From Alitta virens (lineage: Eukaryota; Annelida; Polychaeta; Phyllodocida; Nereididae): DNA of 64,000 nucleotides. The stretch lies in assembly GCA_932294295.1 (NCBI GenBank), contig OW028584.1, positions 27,303,970 through 27,367,969 on the forward strand. The letters run 5' to 3'. Every line of letters begins with the position of its first letter. Within the stretch, counting starts at the first letter, position 1. A program made the translations under genes and the position numbers. Below the pieces are notes generated by a model. The model was given only the letters and a program-made list of their open reading frames with translations. It was not told where the DNA came from and ran no database searches. Positions 45,941 through 56,534 of the stretch are shown here, in pieces.

Positions 45941-47278
45941 GAGTAAGAGTGAAATCAGAACATCTTGCATTTTGAGGTTTATTATCTAAATTCACATAAT
46001 TATGTAAGCTGCATTATTCCCGTGTTAAAGAACATATTGTTTTCCCAGGCACACCATTGTTGTTATATACACGTAAATATTGAAACAATAAGAGTTTGAA
46101 TTGTTAGCCATTCATAAAATACACATCCATCACTTACACCAAAACAATGAGAGTTATGACGTCAGAACAATGCACTAGGCGTCGCTTGTGTTCTATTTGC
46201 AACCAAATTAGTACAAAGTAGGTCAGAAGCTAACGTCTCCTTCCAAATATGGAAATAATGCTAGCTATAAATAGGACATTGCTAAAGTTATTTGGGTGCT
46301 GAGGTTGTCTGTGATCCTGTCCGGGTTTGTAAGTCCAATTATACGCTCTTTTTGTGTCTGTAAATGTCCGTGTAAAAACTTATAATAACTTAGCTTATTT
46401 CTACATGTTTTATGATTATATATATTTTTTCTTATTTAAGTACTTAATATTTCATCTGTATATATACATTTTTGTTTTATTGCATTAATGGGCCACATGA
46501 AAAACAGTTTATATTGATGGTGCTACCTATTTTAAACATATTTTAATAAATAAATAAATAACTAATAATAACAACATTGATTTCAGTCCCAAAAGTTGAT
46601 TTTACTTGTAAAGTATTTCTTAAATATAATATACGGTAGATGCCGTTTTAATTGTGAGGTTTCAAGTTTTACTGTTTAGTTATTTCTGTCATAAATACTT
46701 TTATTTTATTTATATTGTTTGGTTTATATGCATTACATTTATTGCAATATGCCTAATAGTATGATAATATGATGATATATATTTCAATCTAAATGTGTAA
46801 TGTTAATATACAAAAAAAACTATGAGCTTAATCTATTTTTAGAATATTTCATCATATTCTAAACTCCATCATTCCAAAAAGAAATACGTTATTGAATTGA
46901 TATCAGATATTCTACAATAATCCAAAGTGATATGTGACTCTATTTTGTCCTTATGCTTTAGACAAGCTAGTACACTGATTTTTTTGGGGTTTTTTCTTTC
47001 TTTGGCTTTTAAAAAAGAAATCACAGAGTTTAAACATTCGTTTGCATGTTATAGTGCCATCATGTGGCCCAGTGATTTGGCGACGGTGATGCGCCCAATG
47101 TTTTATTCCTCCGCCATTTCTGGTTCCTTTTTATTTAGTTTTTGTGAAATGGTGAAAACAAAAATTCCCTTTGTGATGTTGTCAGTGAATGGGGTATCAA
47201 CTGCCATTCGTGAAATAGACACTTCTCCCTGAAAAGGGGGTTTTAACAGGCTGAAACCAGGTTGATTGTAACACTGGT
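45941..47278. other. Unrecognised AT-rich DNA
   Basis: The stretch at 46,480-46,565 ends TTTTAATAAATAAATAAATA and may be a retrotransposon tail. A 101-residue plus frame at 46,927-47,232 has a strongly hydrophobic start but no recognisable family. Confidence 0.4.
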
Positions 47279-47706
47279 GTAGTATGGTATGATATGGTGT
47301 GGTATGGTATGGTATGGTATGGTATGGCATGGTTTGGCATAGTATGGCATGGTATGATATGGTATGGAACAGTATGATATGGTATGGTATGGTATGATAT
47401 GGTGTGGTATGGCATGTCATGGCATGGTATGGTATGGCATGATATGATATGTTATGATATGGTATGGCATGATATGGTATGATATGGCATGATATGATAT
47501 GTTATGTTATGGCATGGTTTGGTATGGCATGATATGGCATGTTATGATATGGTATGGCATGATATGTTATGGTATGTTATGGTATGATATGGCATGGTAT
47601 GGTGTGGTATGGTATTTATTTATTTATTTCAATATATTTTAACAGGGTGGCATGTGTCCGACTACTGTCTGTTTTACAACAGGGCCCTGTGAATGGTATG
47701 GTATGC
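47279..47706. repeat. GGTAT pentanucleotide array
   Basis: GGTAT units with GATAT, GGCAT and GTTAT variants run to 47,615 and resume for two units after 47,692. It is interrupted by a retrotransposon tail. Confidence 0.95.
47616..47691 (-). mobile_element. LINE-like 3' tail inside GGTAT array
   Basis: On the minus strand it reads GGGCCCTGTTGTAAAACAG, CCACCCTGTTAAAATATATT and then GAAATAAATAAATAAATA. An ending of the CCCTGTTAAA...AATAAATAAA type is common to non-LTR elements of marine invertebrates. Only about 75 bp is present. Confidence 0.6.
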
Positions 47707-47714
47707 TAATACCA

Positions 47715-47880
47715 TACTTGTAATCAGTGTCTATGCTGAAGCAATAAAAGACTCCACCCATGGGGTGAATATATGTAACATGGTGTGGAATCCAAGGTTA
47801 TCATCTCATCATTATGTCTGCCTGTGCCAGCTGCTAATATAAGCTGACTCAGCTTCAGACATTGAGACATTATTGACATA
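47715..47880 (+). mobile_element. SINE-B copy (body and 3' part)
   Basis: In order: CAGTGTCTATGCTGAAGC, AAAAGACTCCACCCATGGGG, GTAACATGGTGTGGAATCC, CATCTCATCATTATGTCTGC and TATAAGCTGACTCAGC, ending near TTGAGACATT. The tRNA head is absent. Confidence 0.78.
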
Positions 47881-49270
47881 AGTATACATTTTATTTAGTT
47901 ACTAATACAAGGTAATAAAAGCGAGAATTAATTTTCCAGCTTATTACATATTTCTCAGCTTTCTATTCATGACATTTATAATTTTTTTTGCATATCAGAA
48001 ATTGAATTATATAAAAAAAACCTGCTGTTGTCGATATATTCAGTTTCCTTTTTTTGACATATCATTGGATTTCATAGAAGACAAAAATATGTTATCCACA
48101 TTTAGAAAATATCAAGTGTCAAAGGCAACACTATAAAGTGTTTATTTTCTAATCTCAGACTTATAAAAATATCGCACCGATTCAAATTTTTTTGGGCGTA
48201 ACAAATGACATTTGAAGATATATCAGCTCATTTCATAATATTTTACATTGGAAATATCCTATATCTTGCAGTATTAATACAGCTGCCATGTTGCCTAAAT
48301 ATGGATTTATAGCTAACCCAGATATATAGTTCATTCAAGTTAACAGCCTTCAATTTTATATCATGAAAATTATAGATGATAATTGTAATATCTACTAGGC
48401 CTAATTACTGTACAAATCTGCATATTGAAGATATTTCTGTATACTTATGAACAGCCTCATAGCTGAATCTTTCTTGGGGTAACCTATACATTAAGAACTA
48501 CGTTGGGGTATAATATACTGGCCTTAATGACAGGGTGGCCTTAATAATGAGGCGATCTTAATTAAGGCGAGGTTCCAATTGGGTGTAAAGTAGAGGATAC
48601 GAAATGGAGAATATCACAGATAAAACAGAAAGAAATTGTGTTATCGAACGAAGATAATCAGATTGGGGTGTAGCTAAGTAAGCTTATTAGCTATATACCA
48701 ACGCAACTTACTTATTTACTTAAACAATCAAGAGATGAAAGAAAGCATTATCCCCCAAGTAAAACCACAAGTAAAAAAAACACCAAGTAAAACACTATTT
48801 TTTCTGCCATGCATCTATATTGCAGCCGCCTGAGGGATTGTTCAATATTCCCATTAAGATGCCAAGGACTCAAACTGCACCGGTCGAAGTTGGTTAAAAG
48901 TTGTGGATTGTCCTTAACAGAACATCACACCCCAGCCTCAGAGGGTGTCCTTCAAGGTCCAATTTTGTCTTGATGATTTCTAATGGTCTTTGATGGACTT
49001 TTAAGAAAATGCTAGACTTAAAGGCGTCCCTCATATTGTCTATGGCAGGTGGCCAGATTGATGAGCAGTGATTGTGTACTGTAATTTACATAGATTATTG
49101 GATGGAAAGTCCCAGGTTGACTTGGAAGTGTGTGAGACTCTGAGTTGTGAATGGAAATTATGTAAACAGAAGATTGTACTGAAAGCGCATGGATGGAAAT
49201 TAGATTCAATTGAATGGAAAGTGTATGCTTAAATAAAATCATAATGTTTTCTTAGAGTGTTCAGGCTAAC
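47881..49270. other. Unrecognised AT-rich DNA
   Basis: No gene or known repeat was recognised. Confidence 0.4.
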
Positions 49271-49275
49271 ACATA

Positions 49276-49395
49276 TCCAAGATAGCATTCCAAATCGGCC
49301 CAGCATCGTTTCTATATTGGCCACTGTCGTTGCAACATCGCATCAACATCGCCGATATCCTGCCGATGTTGAAACAATTTGGAATGCTATCTGGG
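49276..49395 (-). mobile_element. MITE-2 copy 4
   Basis: It is the best-preserved pair of ends: GATAGCATTCCAAATCGG at the left and AATTTGGAATGCTATCTGGG at the right. The interior, read in reverse, matches the GGCGATGTTG and GCAACGACAGTGGCC parts of the other copies. Confidence 0.86.
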
Positions 49396-49748
49396 ATTTC
49401 ATTGAGTTGTATTATCATGGGCGAGGAAGAGTTTTATCAAAACAGTTAAATTGGAAAAAAGGAAGCCATGGTCATTAGATATATTTTCAACATTTCTGTG
49501 TAGCTATTGTTTTGGTTTTTTATGATACCTTGCATCATTCAGGCACATACCAAAACAAACTGTGCTTTGCTGTTGGCATTGAAGTGCCATACACATGAAA
49601 GAGTATATGGTTTATGTGACCATGAATCTGTAATAATGACCTCATCTTCAATGTCAGTATGGATGCAATTTTGCTCCCATCCAGACATCTTGGACATACA
49701 TTGCTGAGTTCAACAAAAAAAACCCTGTGATATGTCAACCCTGTGATA

Positions 49749-50112
49749 TGTCAGTAAGGCCCAAGAATTTTGATTCTTCTGACAGTCATTATGGATGACA
49801 ATATTTATGCATCCCCACGTCAGGCACAAAATAAAAGTTGTATATTGCTGACATCAATAAGATACCTATGATTGTCAGTAAGTCATGAATATTAGGTTTT
49901 TCCTGACCGTCAGTAAAGATGGCAAAAACTGCATTACTGACGTGCATCTACTGTTATACATTGTCAGTAAGTCCTCAGTTCTGGGTTTTCCCTGACGGTC
50001 ATTAAGGATGCCAAGTTGTAAGCATCCGGACGTCAGGAAGAAGGGAAAAATTAAAAGCCTCTGACGTCAGCAGTGTCAGTAGGACCCATAAAAATGTCCC
50101 TGTTTATATATG
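49749..50112. repeat. Tandem repeat with TGTCAGTAAG and CTGACNGTCA
   Basis: Units start at about 49,749, 49,873, 49,962 and 50,074 (spacing 124, 89, 112). Each full unit has TGTCAGTAAG, then a CTGACNGTCA palindrome followed by TNANGATG, then an ACGTCAG or CTGACGTG word. The last unit is partial. Confidence 0.65.
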
Positions 50113-50165
50113 AAAACCATGCGTTTATCCTTCTCATGGAAAACCAAGTGGCACATTTGGCCATG
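50113..50165. mobile_element. Palindromic MITE-1, truncated copy
   Basis: Only the right arm is present: AACCATGCGTTTATCCTTC, then TGGCACATTTGGCCATG, followed by TA. Confidence 0.75.
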
Positions 50166-50524
50166 TAGTAAATGCTTCTAAAGCAGCAAATCACCTGTTA
50201 AATAAAAAAAATTCTCAAGTGCATATTTCTGCACACACAGCGCAATGAGCTGTGCTGACATGCCAGTTTTGCTGTCTCTTAGAAAAGTTTATCAATTATA
50301 AGCATATCACTTACTTCCAAATCTATACCATGTATATCATAACATGACATTACCAACAATGATTACCATTATAGGACACCATCTTCCATCCAAACTAAAT
50401 ACAGAGCAACAATTCTCTAACTATGGAGCTAGATAAATACAAAGAAACAATTGCAATTGGCACAATTACCCTGCACTTCATATGACTCACCATCAGGCTA
50501 GTGACACTGATACAACCATTGCAG

Positions 50525-50879
50525 TTAAAAGTCTTATCATCTCATCATTACGTCTGCATGATCAGTAGGTCACATGCTGACTAAACCTCAAACCAGTTAT
50601 ACTGCGAAACAACAAAGCTAAGTTATGTGTCATGTCATCATTACATCTGCTTACTCATGTCATATACATTGACTCAACTACAGCAGATTAGTGGCACTGA
50701 GATAGTAATGGTTCAACGTCTCAATGCTGCTATGGGGTCTGAAGCTTAGTCAGTTTATATGACTCGCTACCAGAAGCAGACGTAATGATGAGATGATCAG
50801 GCTGCTTGGAGTCTACAACATGTTACACATGTACCCCATGGGTGGGGTCTTTTACTTGCCTCAGTATAGACACCGAGTA
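50525..50879. mobile_element. Three SINE-B fragments, head to tail
   Basis: CATCTCATCATTACGTCTGC at about 50,538 and CATCATTACATCTGC at about 50,636 are plus-oriented 3' fragments. A minus-oriented piece follows at 50,730-50,879, with TAATGATGAGATGATC, ACCCCATGGGTGGGGTC, and TATAGACACCGAG. The last is cut by palindromic MITE-1 copy 1. Confidence 0.7.
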
Positions 50880-51027
50880 CATGGCCAAATGTGCCACGTG
50901 CGTTCCATGAGAAGGATAAACGCACGGAAAATGCATGGTTTTTACCTAATTATAATGAGGCAAAAACCATGCGTTTTCCATGCGTTTATCCTTCTCATGG
51001 AAAATGCACCTAACACATTTGGCCATG
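50880..51027. mobile_element. Palindromic MITE-1 copy 1
   Basis: 148 bp between TA dinucleotides (50,878-50,879 and 51,028-51,029). The ends are CATGGCCAAATGTGCCACGT and the complement ACACATTTGGCCATG. The whole element folds on itself around TAATTATAATGA. Both arms carry GAGAAGGATAAACGCA, unlike the other copies. No coding capacity. Confidence 0.93.
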
Positions 51028-51132
51028 TACAAGTCTCATCATTATCATTAACTGGAGACTCAAATGAACTGAATAAGATTAAGGACAGTGTATATTTGCT
51101 AAGAGTACCACAGCAAATAAAAACAAGAGACA

Positions 51133-51525
51133 TTGTACTGCACAGACTTATCTCATGTGCTTCCTGCTCGTGTTGTCAATATATTGAAGGAAGAAGTTGC
51201 TTTGCAGCCAAGAGATAATGAGGCTGCTTTACGGTGGGTAACTTTATTCCCAGCAAGGTTAGCACCTAGGCATAATTCCCTGGGTACTTACCCTCCACCA
51301 AACAGACAATTTAGCAAATATTGGTTGGGCAAGGCTGTGGCATCCTCCTTTCTCAGCATAGGTTTTTATGGCAGCAGTATAGCCCATGAAAATTGCTTCC
51401 TTTTACATTGCACACAAGACATTCGACTGTTCCTTGCTTTCGCGAGTTCCGAACACAACCGACAGTTGCTGAGAGTTAGATTGGTGAAACGCGGCAACTC
51501 TTGTTATCGATGTGCGCAGACATAA
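51133..51525 (+). other. Open frame of 130 codons, unknown
   Basis: A frame from ATG 51,133 to a stop at 51,525 has mixed composition and includes a Cys/Tyr-rich end (NSCYRCAQT). No signature, signal peptide or splice context was recognised, and the flanks are SINE and MITE sequence. Most likely chance or a decayed transposon piece. Confidence 0.15.
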
Positions 51526-51884
51526 TAGCGCTCGTGACAGACACTTATCTCATTCTGCCCTATTCGCACTTTTTTTCCCTATCCACAGTTTGCTGATGTC
51601 AGGAAATAAACTCCATTTCACTGTTTACTTTATTGACTATTTTCTTATAGGTCAACGATTATCTCGCTTCACCAATAAGATGTGAATCTATGACAGTCGA
51701 AATGTAAGTTTGTTCTGATACATGATGTGAACTTTAGATCTGTACCAAATATATTCACAGAAAATAATAACAAATACTCACAGAAAATAATAACAAATAC
51801 GCATTCATTTCAGTGCCATGGTTCAAGCCTCATCTTATCACAACAGCCAGCTTATTAAATATGTATTGACAATGGATACTACTG

Positions 51885-51938
51885 GGGGCTTAGACAGTTT
51901 GTATGATAAAATGGTTAGCCTTGGAGTCCACATCATGG
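51885..51938 (-). mobile_element. SINE-B fragment
   Basis: It has TGATAAAATGGTTAGCC and TTGGAGTCCACATCATGG, matching the part of the body just after the CATCATTACG block in reverse. It is cut by MITE-1 copy 2. Confidence 0.45.
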
Positions 51939-51940
51939 TA

Positions 51941-52091
51941 CATGGCCAAATGTGCTACGTGCGTTTTCCATGCGTTTGGATAAATGCATGGAAAACACAT
52001 GGTTTTTGCCTCATTATAATTAGGTAAAAACCATGCGTTTTCCATGCGTTTATCCTTCTCATGGAAAACGCACGTAGCACTTTTGGCCATG
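51941..52091. mobile_element. Palindromic MITE-1 copy 2
   Basis: 151 bp between TA dinucleotides (51,939-51,940 and 52,092-52,093). The left arm has GTTTGGATAAATGCATGG and the right arm TTTATCCTTCTCATGG. This asymmetry gives the orientation. Confidence 0.93.
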
Positions 52092-52093
52092 TA

Positions 52094-53060
52094 CATGAGA
52101 AGTGACCTCATTACTGAGGCTTTAGATGAGTCTCTATTACATATGCCACGTTAATTTTTGTTCTATGCCAGATTTGACCATAGTGGGGCCATATGATATT
52201 GACAGTCTATGATATGGTACACCAGTTCTGTCCAGCACCCAAGACTTAGTGTCACGCCAAACCAATAAGGGATTAGTGATACTGGGAGACCCAACCAGAG
52301 ACCTGACTACAGACCCATCCATAGACCTGACCAAGCGAGAAAAATCCTAGGGTGACCTGTGACCGGAAGTCATGGCTACACTTACGCCCCTGGTGGCATC
52401 CTGGTGCACTAGAGTTACTCGCAGCAGCCTTGGGCGGAATGTGACACTTAATGGGCTCCCTGGGGCCAACACAAGACTGCTTCCTCGAGTGCCAACTTAA
52501 GACAGATGTAGGAGAGCCAACTTAGCACACAGGAGGGAAGCTAGGACTCACACCTTCCCCGGAGTGTGCTTATCTAGGTTCTCCTTATGTTACCAGTTGG
52601 CAAAGGTCGTTGAAAACAGAATGGCATGCTTTTTGCTTTGACAGAAGAGCTCATACAGAAAGGTGCTTAAGGTCTGTGAGCTCTGCCGCACAGCAGATAT
52701 CTAAGGTTGGTGGGGGATCTATATATAATATTATATATCTAAGGTCACCCCAAGAGGTCATACATTATATATACCTAATGTCCATCCAGCTAAAAGGGTG
52801 AAGACTTATGATGCCAGTTTGAGGCACAAAGATTTGGATTTTCCAGAAGACCCCATGATATATTTTGTAGATGGGGCATCAGAACAGCATGACCTAGGGA
52901 GCTGTTTGCTTTATCCAACATTTGCATTCATCTGTTCATCATATTTTTACGCATGTTTGTCAGTTGTTTGTCATATCTTCATGCGCATGTTTGCCATATT
53001 TGTAAGCTTATTTGTGGCAAATCTGCTCCTTTACCAATACTTTAAAGATATCAACGGCAG
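52094..53060. other. Unrecognised DNA
   Basis: No exon or repeat family was recognised. It is more GC-rich at 52,330-52,560 than its surroundings. A 96-residue plus frame at 52,798-53,088 is partly hydrophobic but runs into a SINE. Confidence 0.4.
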
Positions 53061-53065
53061 TCAGG

Positions 53066-53258
53066 GTAGGGGCCTAGCTCAGAGGTAGCGCTCTGGGCTT
53101 CCAACAGTAGTATACCGCTGGGTCCTGGGTTCAATTTCCAGTCGAGCCTAAGCTGGATGGCTGTTTCAACCATCATCTCATTGCCATGGTCCCTGCCTGT
53201 CCTAATTAGTCAGAAATACGGAACTTAAAGCCCTAACCAACCCACCCACCACCACCAC
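53066..53258 (+). mobile_element. SINE-A copy 10
   Basis: The head is GGGGCCTAGCTCAGAGGTAG, the B box GGGTTCAATTTCCAGTCGA, then CATTGCCATGGTCCCTGCC, and a CCACCACCACCACCC tail. Confidence 0.93.
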
Positions 53259-53705
53259 CCATGTCAGTCTTTTAATTCTGTATTACAAAACACACAAAAT
53301 TTAATATGGTCACCCAGTAGTAAGACCACTTTTGTCATTCCCAAAAAAAAGTTTCCAATTTAAGGTCACTTTGGTTTAACGACCACTTCTGTGATCATTA
53401 TTCCCAAAGTTGATCTTGATTGTTCCACTGCATTTGAGATAGCAATGTTGTTATGATATAGATATATTTTGGTAGACTGAGCTTTTATGGCAGTCTTGCG
53501 TGAGCAGCACTTCAATGATGCCTTGTGAGACTACCAATCATATATATATTTATACATATATACATATATTTCTAAAAGAATGACAATATCCATTTTCTCT
53601 GTTTGTATATATATATGGTGAATAAACGATTGAACTGAACTGAACTGTCAACATAGATAGATAGATAGATGGATATATATGGAAAGTGCAGTCCTCTAAG
53701 GCAAG
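53259..53705. other. Unrecognised DNA with short AT and GATA runs
   Basis: At 53,610-53,650 the sequence GGTGAATAAACG followed by repeated TTGAACTGAACTG resembles a retrotransposon tail. GATA units lie at 53,656-53,672. Confidence 0.4.
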
Positions 53706-53706
53706 T

Positions 53707-53803
53707 TATTGAGCTAGGGAGGGTTGATTGATGAGGTGAGAGAGAAAGGATGAGTCCACCCATGTAACATATTTACCCCATGGGTGGGATCTTTTACTTG
53801 TCT
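53707..53803 (-). mobile_element. SINE-B fragment
   Basis: It has GATTGATGAGGTGAG, GATGAGTCCACCCATGTAAC and ACCCCATGGGTGGGATC, in reverse family order. Confidence 0.6.
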
Positions 53804-53806
53804 AAA

Positions 53807-53938
53807 GCCCCTGTCACACGGGCCGGTTTTGCCGTAGTGAACCCGTAGTATTAAGTAATAGTTATGTAACAGCTCTTTCCGCCGGTTTGGCGACCGGTTC
53901 TGGCAGCAAAAAGGGGCGGGGCAGCACCCGCCGGGTTA
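53807..53938. other. GC-rich stretch left of minisatellite
   Basis: It starts CCCCTGTCACACGGGCC and carries several CCGGTT words. It looks like the flank of one repeat unit that includes the minisatellite, but the element type is unknown. Confidence 0.4.
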
Positions 53939-54060
53939 CCCGCCCGGGTGCCTCGGCGGGTTCTACGGGTGCCTCGGCGGGTTCTACGGGTGCCTCGGCA
54001 GGTTTTACGGGTGACTCGGCGGGTTCTACGGGTGACTCGGCGGGTTCTACGGGTTACTCG
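53939..54060. repeat. GC-rich 21-bp minisatellite
   Basis: About six units of GGGTGCCTCGGCGGGTTCTAC with ACTCG and CAGGTTT variants. The unit length is a multiple of three, so all frames stay open (for example Gly-Ala-Ser-Ala-Gly-Ser-Thr), but no gene is proposed. Diverged units appear to continue to about 54,105. Confidence 0.93.
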
Positions 54061-54127
54061 CCGAGTTGTAGGAGTAAGCCGGCGAGTAGTAGGAGTAACT
54101 CGCAGCTTCCAGGAGTATATTTTAAAA

Positions 54128-54412
54128 GGCTGCTGCTCCCCTAATATTAGTCCGATTTTCGTCAAATAAAAACGGGATTGTAGTATAATTCATACTGACT
54201 CCATAGGTGTTTTCGGATTGAAAATAGACCAAATATTAAGCGAGATATTCGTCTGAGAAGGCGGTTGTCTGGTGGCGGCTGCTGCTCCATTAATATTAAT
54301 CCGATTTGCGTCAAATAAATATTGAATTATAGAAGAGTTCATACTTATTTCACACATAATTTCAGATTGAAAATAGACCAAATATTAAGCGTGATATTCG
54401 TCTGAGAAGGCA
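54128..54412. repeat. 149-bp tandem duplication
   Basis: The first unit starts at 54,128 and the second at 54,277. Both run GGCTGCTGCTCC, TAATATTARTCCGATTT, GATTGAAAATAGACCAAATA and end GATATTCGTCTGAGAAGGC. The middles have diverged. Confidence 0.88.
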
Positions 54413-55855
54413 GCATGGTGCTCTGTGTATGTTCATGACTTGAATGGTGTGGTCAAGGGACCGCCAATTTAACGTCTCATCCGTGAAGATTGCCCAGTGA
54501 ATTGTAAAAGTGATTGAAATGATAAAATGTAAACACTATCCAAACTAAGTCTAAACCCCAGTGAGCAGAAAACATTACAGTAAAAGGCGCTATACAAGTT
54601 TATTATTATATTTATTATATATATTATGCAATCACGGTTACATTAACTGCAGCAGAATCATTGGATAAATAACTTATTAGAACTTCGTGTGTGTTGAAAA
54701 GCCATTTTATGACTGAGCGCAAATACCTTGCCTTTCCATACTATTTGTTACATTTATCGATAACCTTGAGCTGTAATGCTTCTCAATTGTGGAGGTGAAG
54801 AGTCATAGGTGCTGCCTGATAAAATGTGTCGGCTTCCTAAGGTTGTGATGAACTATTGACTCTTAGCATTAAATCCACGAGTACCTATTGATTCTTGGAT
54901 CTGTGGGGGTGAAAAAGTATTGAATGTGTGGCTGAAAGAGTGTTTTAACCTTTGCTATCAGCTATGGATTCATTTTTTTGGCTCCTACACAGAACCACAC
55001 TAAATCCTGACCCTCTAAATAACCATATCAGGAGTAATTCAGGGAGCAGAATTTGTCACATGTGTCAGCAGGGGGAGTGGACCCTGCTTTGATATTCACA
55101 CAGCTCCTGAAATGACAAGCTTGTTCATTTCTAGAGGGTGACTTTTGGTAAACACCCTGTGGGAATTGGTTTGTGGGGTCCAAAGCTTTTTGCAAGTGTG
55201 GCACGTACCCCCTTGCTACCCCCAGTGTGTTCTGTTGCCCTTTGAGACCTGATTGGTCCTGAGCTTTAAAAATCCCTCCTTTTAGCACAGCTTCCATACT
55301 ATACAAATCCCCGAGTACAGGACAGCTCAATCTTTGCCAGTGGCAGTTATTAAAGTATATGTATAAATCGTATATTACTATAAATACAATTCCTAACAAA
55401 TACATTATCTTACAGATGTATTTTAATCACGTGAACAAATGTAGTTATTGTGGTTAGATTTTTGATTGTCTGTTGTTTTGAAAAGCGATTTATAAATTTT
55501 TGCCATTTTGCTGTTAAAGATACACTGAGGTCTTTATATACATGATTTATCATCGTTCTTGAAGAGATATCCCTCTGTTGCTCACGATTGAAACTGTCAT
55601 AAACAAGCCTTTCTGTCATTGTTTCTGTCAATTTGTCTTATCCCTGTCACTTTTTTGTCTATATTCATCATTCATCTCTTCACCAAAACATACTTTTCTT
55701 ATTTTCTTTCTTCTCCTTACTCTGCATTTATCACCATACTATATTTTTCATTTGCTTGTTTTTGTTGTGGTATCTCCATGCTGTAATAATTATGGCAAAA
55801 TAAACAATTTTGTTTTGGTTTGTGCAATAATAATAGAAACTAAATTGAACTAAAG

Positions 55856-55856
<1 letters not shown>
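54413..55856. other. Unrecognised DNA
   Basis: A 125-residue minus frame at 55,028-55,405 has protein-like composition in its second half but no recognisable family. No splice or start context is convincing. No repeat family was recognised. Confidence 0.35.
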
Positions 55857-55952
<96 letters not shown>

Positions 55953-56035
55953 ATATCTATCTATCTATCTATCCATCTATCTATCTATCTATCCATCTTT
56001 CTATCCATCTTTCTATCCATCTATCCATCCATCTA
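55857..56035. repeat. TCTA microsatellite
   Basis: About 175 bp of TCTA units, passing into TCCA and TTTC variants at the right. Confidence 0.96.
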
Positions 56036-56530
56036 GATTCTGCCTCTGTCTGTCTGCCCCATGGACCTAATAAGCTGCAGTCATCTAACTAGCCTAAATG
56101 GTCACGTTTGCCCTTACAGTTAACGCCCAGGCCACTGCGCAGCACACTGGCTCAATTGCCTTCATAAACACATGTGGTGCAGAACAGGCAGGGGCCAAGC
56201 AGTCCTGACTCTCTATGTGTACTAAGCAAAGCTTTTATGTGTGGTTATACTCCAACATGTCACATGTAAAGGTCACACCATGCTCAGACTTCTGATTGCT
56301 CTCATGCAAGAAGGTAAGATGTCACAGAGCCATGCAAAGCACCATGCTGGGTCAGAATCACCATCAGAATTGTCCTTTATTTGCACCAAAAAAAAAACAA
56401 CTTGTGCTAGAAGCCACTAAAAGAGGCTCAGGCACCGCTGCCTGGTGGCCACCATGGAAGTGAGAGAACGTTGGTTGTACATGAAGGCCAATTTCACATC
56501 ATGAAGTAATATAGGTTAACTTGGTCAATA
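56036..56530. other. Unrecognised DNA
   Basis: No gene was recognised. GCCTGGTGGCCACCATGG and TCACATCATGAAGTA near 56,440-56,510 also occur, in similar form, near 17,455-17,527. Confidence 0.4.
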
Positions 56531-56534
56531 TCTA

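Noticed and set aside
44694..45989. Several Glu/Arg- or Ser/Pro/Leu-repeat frames
   Set aside because: All are translations of the GGAGA and CTCTC arrays in different frames.
50880..52091. CRISPR-like repeat/spacer arrangement from repeated CATGCGTTT words
   Set aside because: The copies are scattered palindromic transposons with TA flanks and no regular spacers, in animal DNA.
53887..54169. Three overlapping frames with Arg/Thr, Gly-Ala-Ser or Arg-Val-Leu repeats
   Set aside because: A 21-bp tandem unit keeps every frame open; there is no evidence for one being translated.
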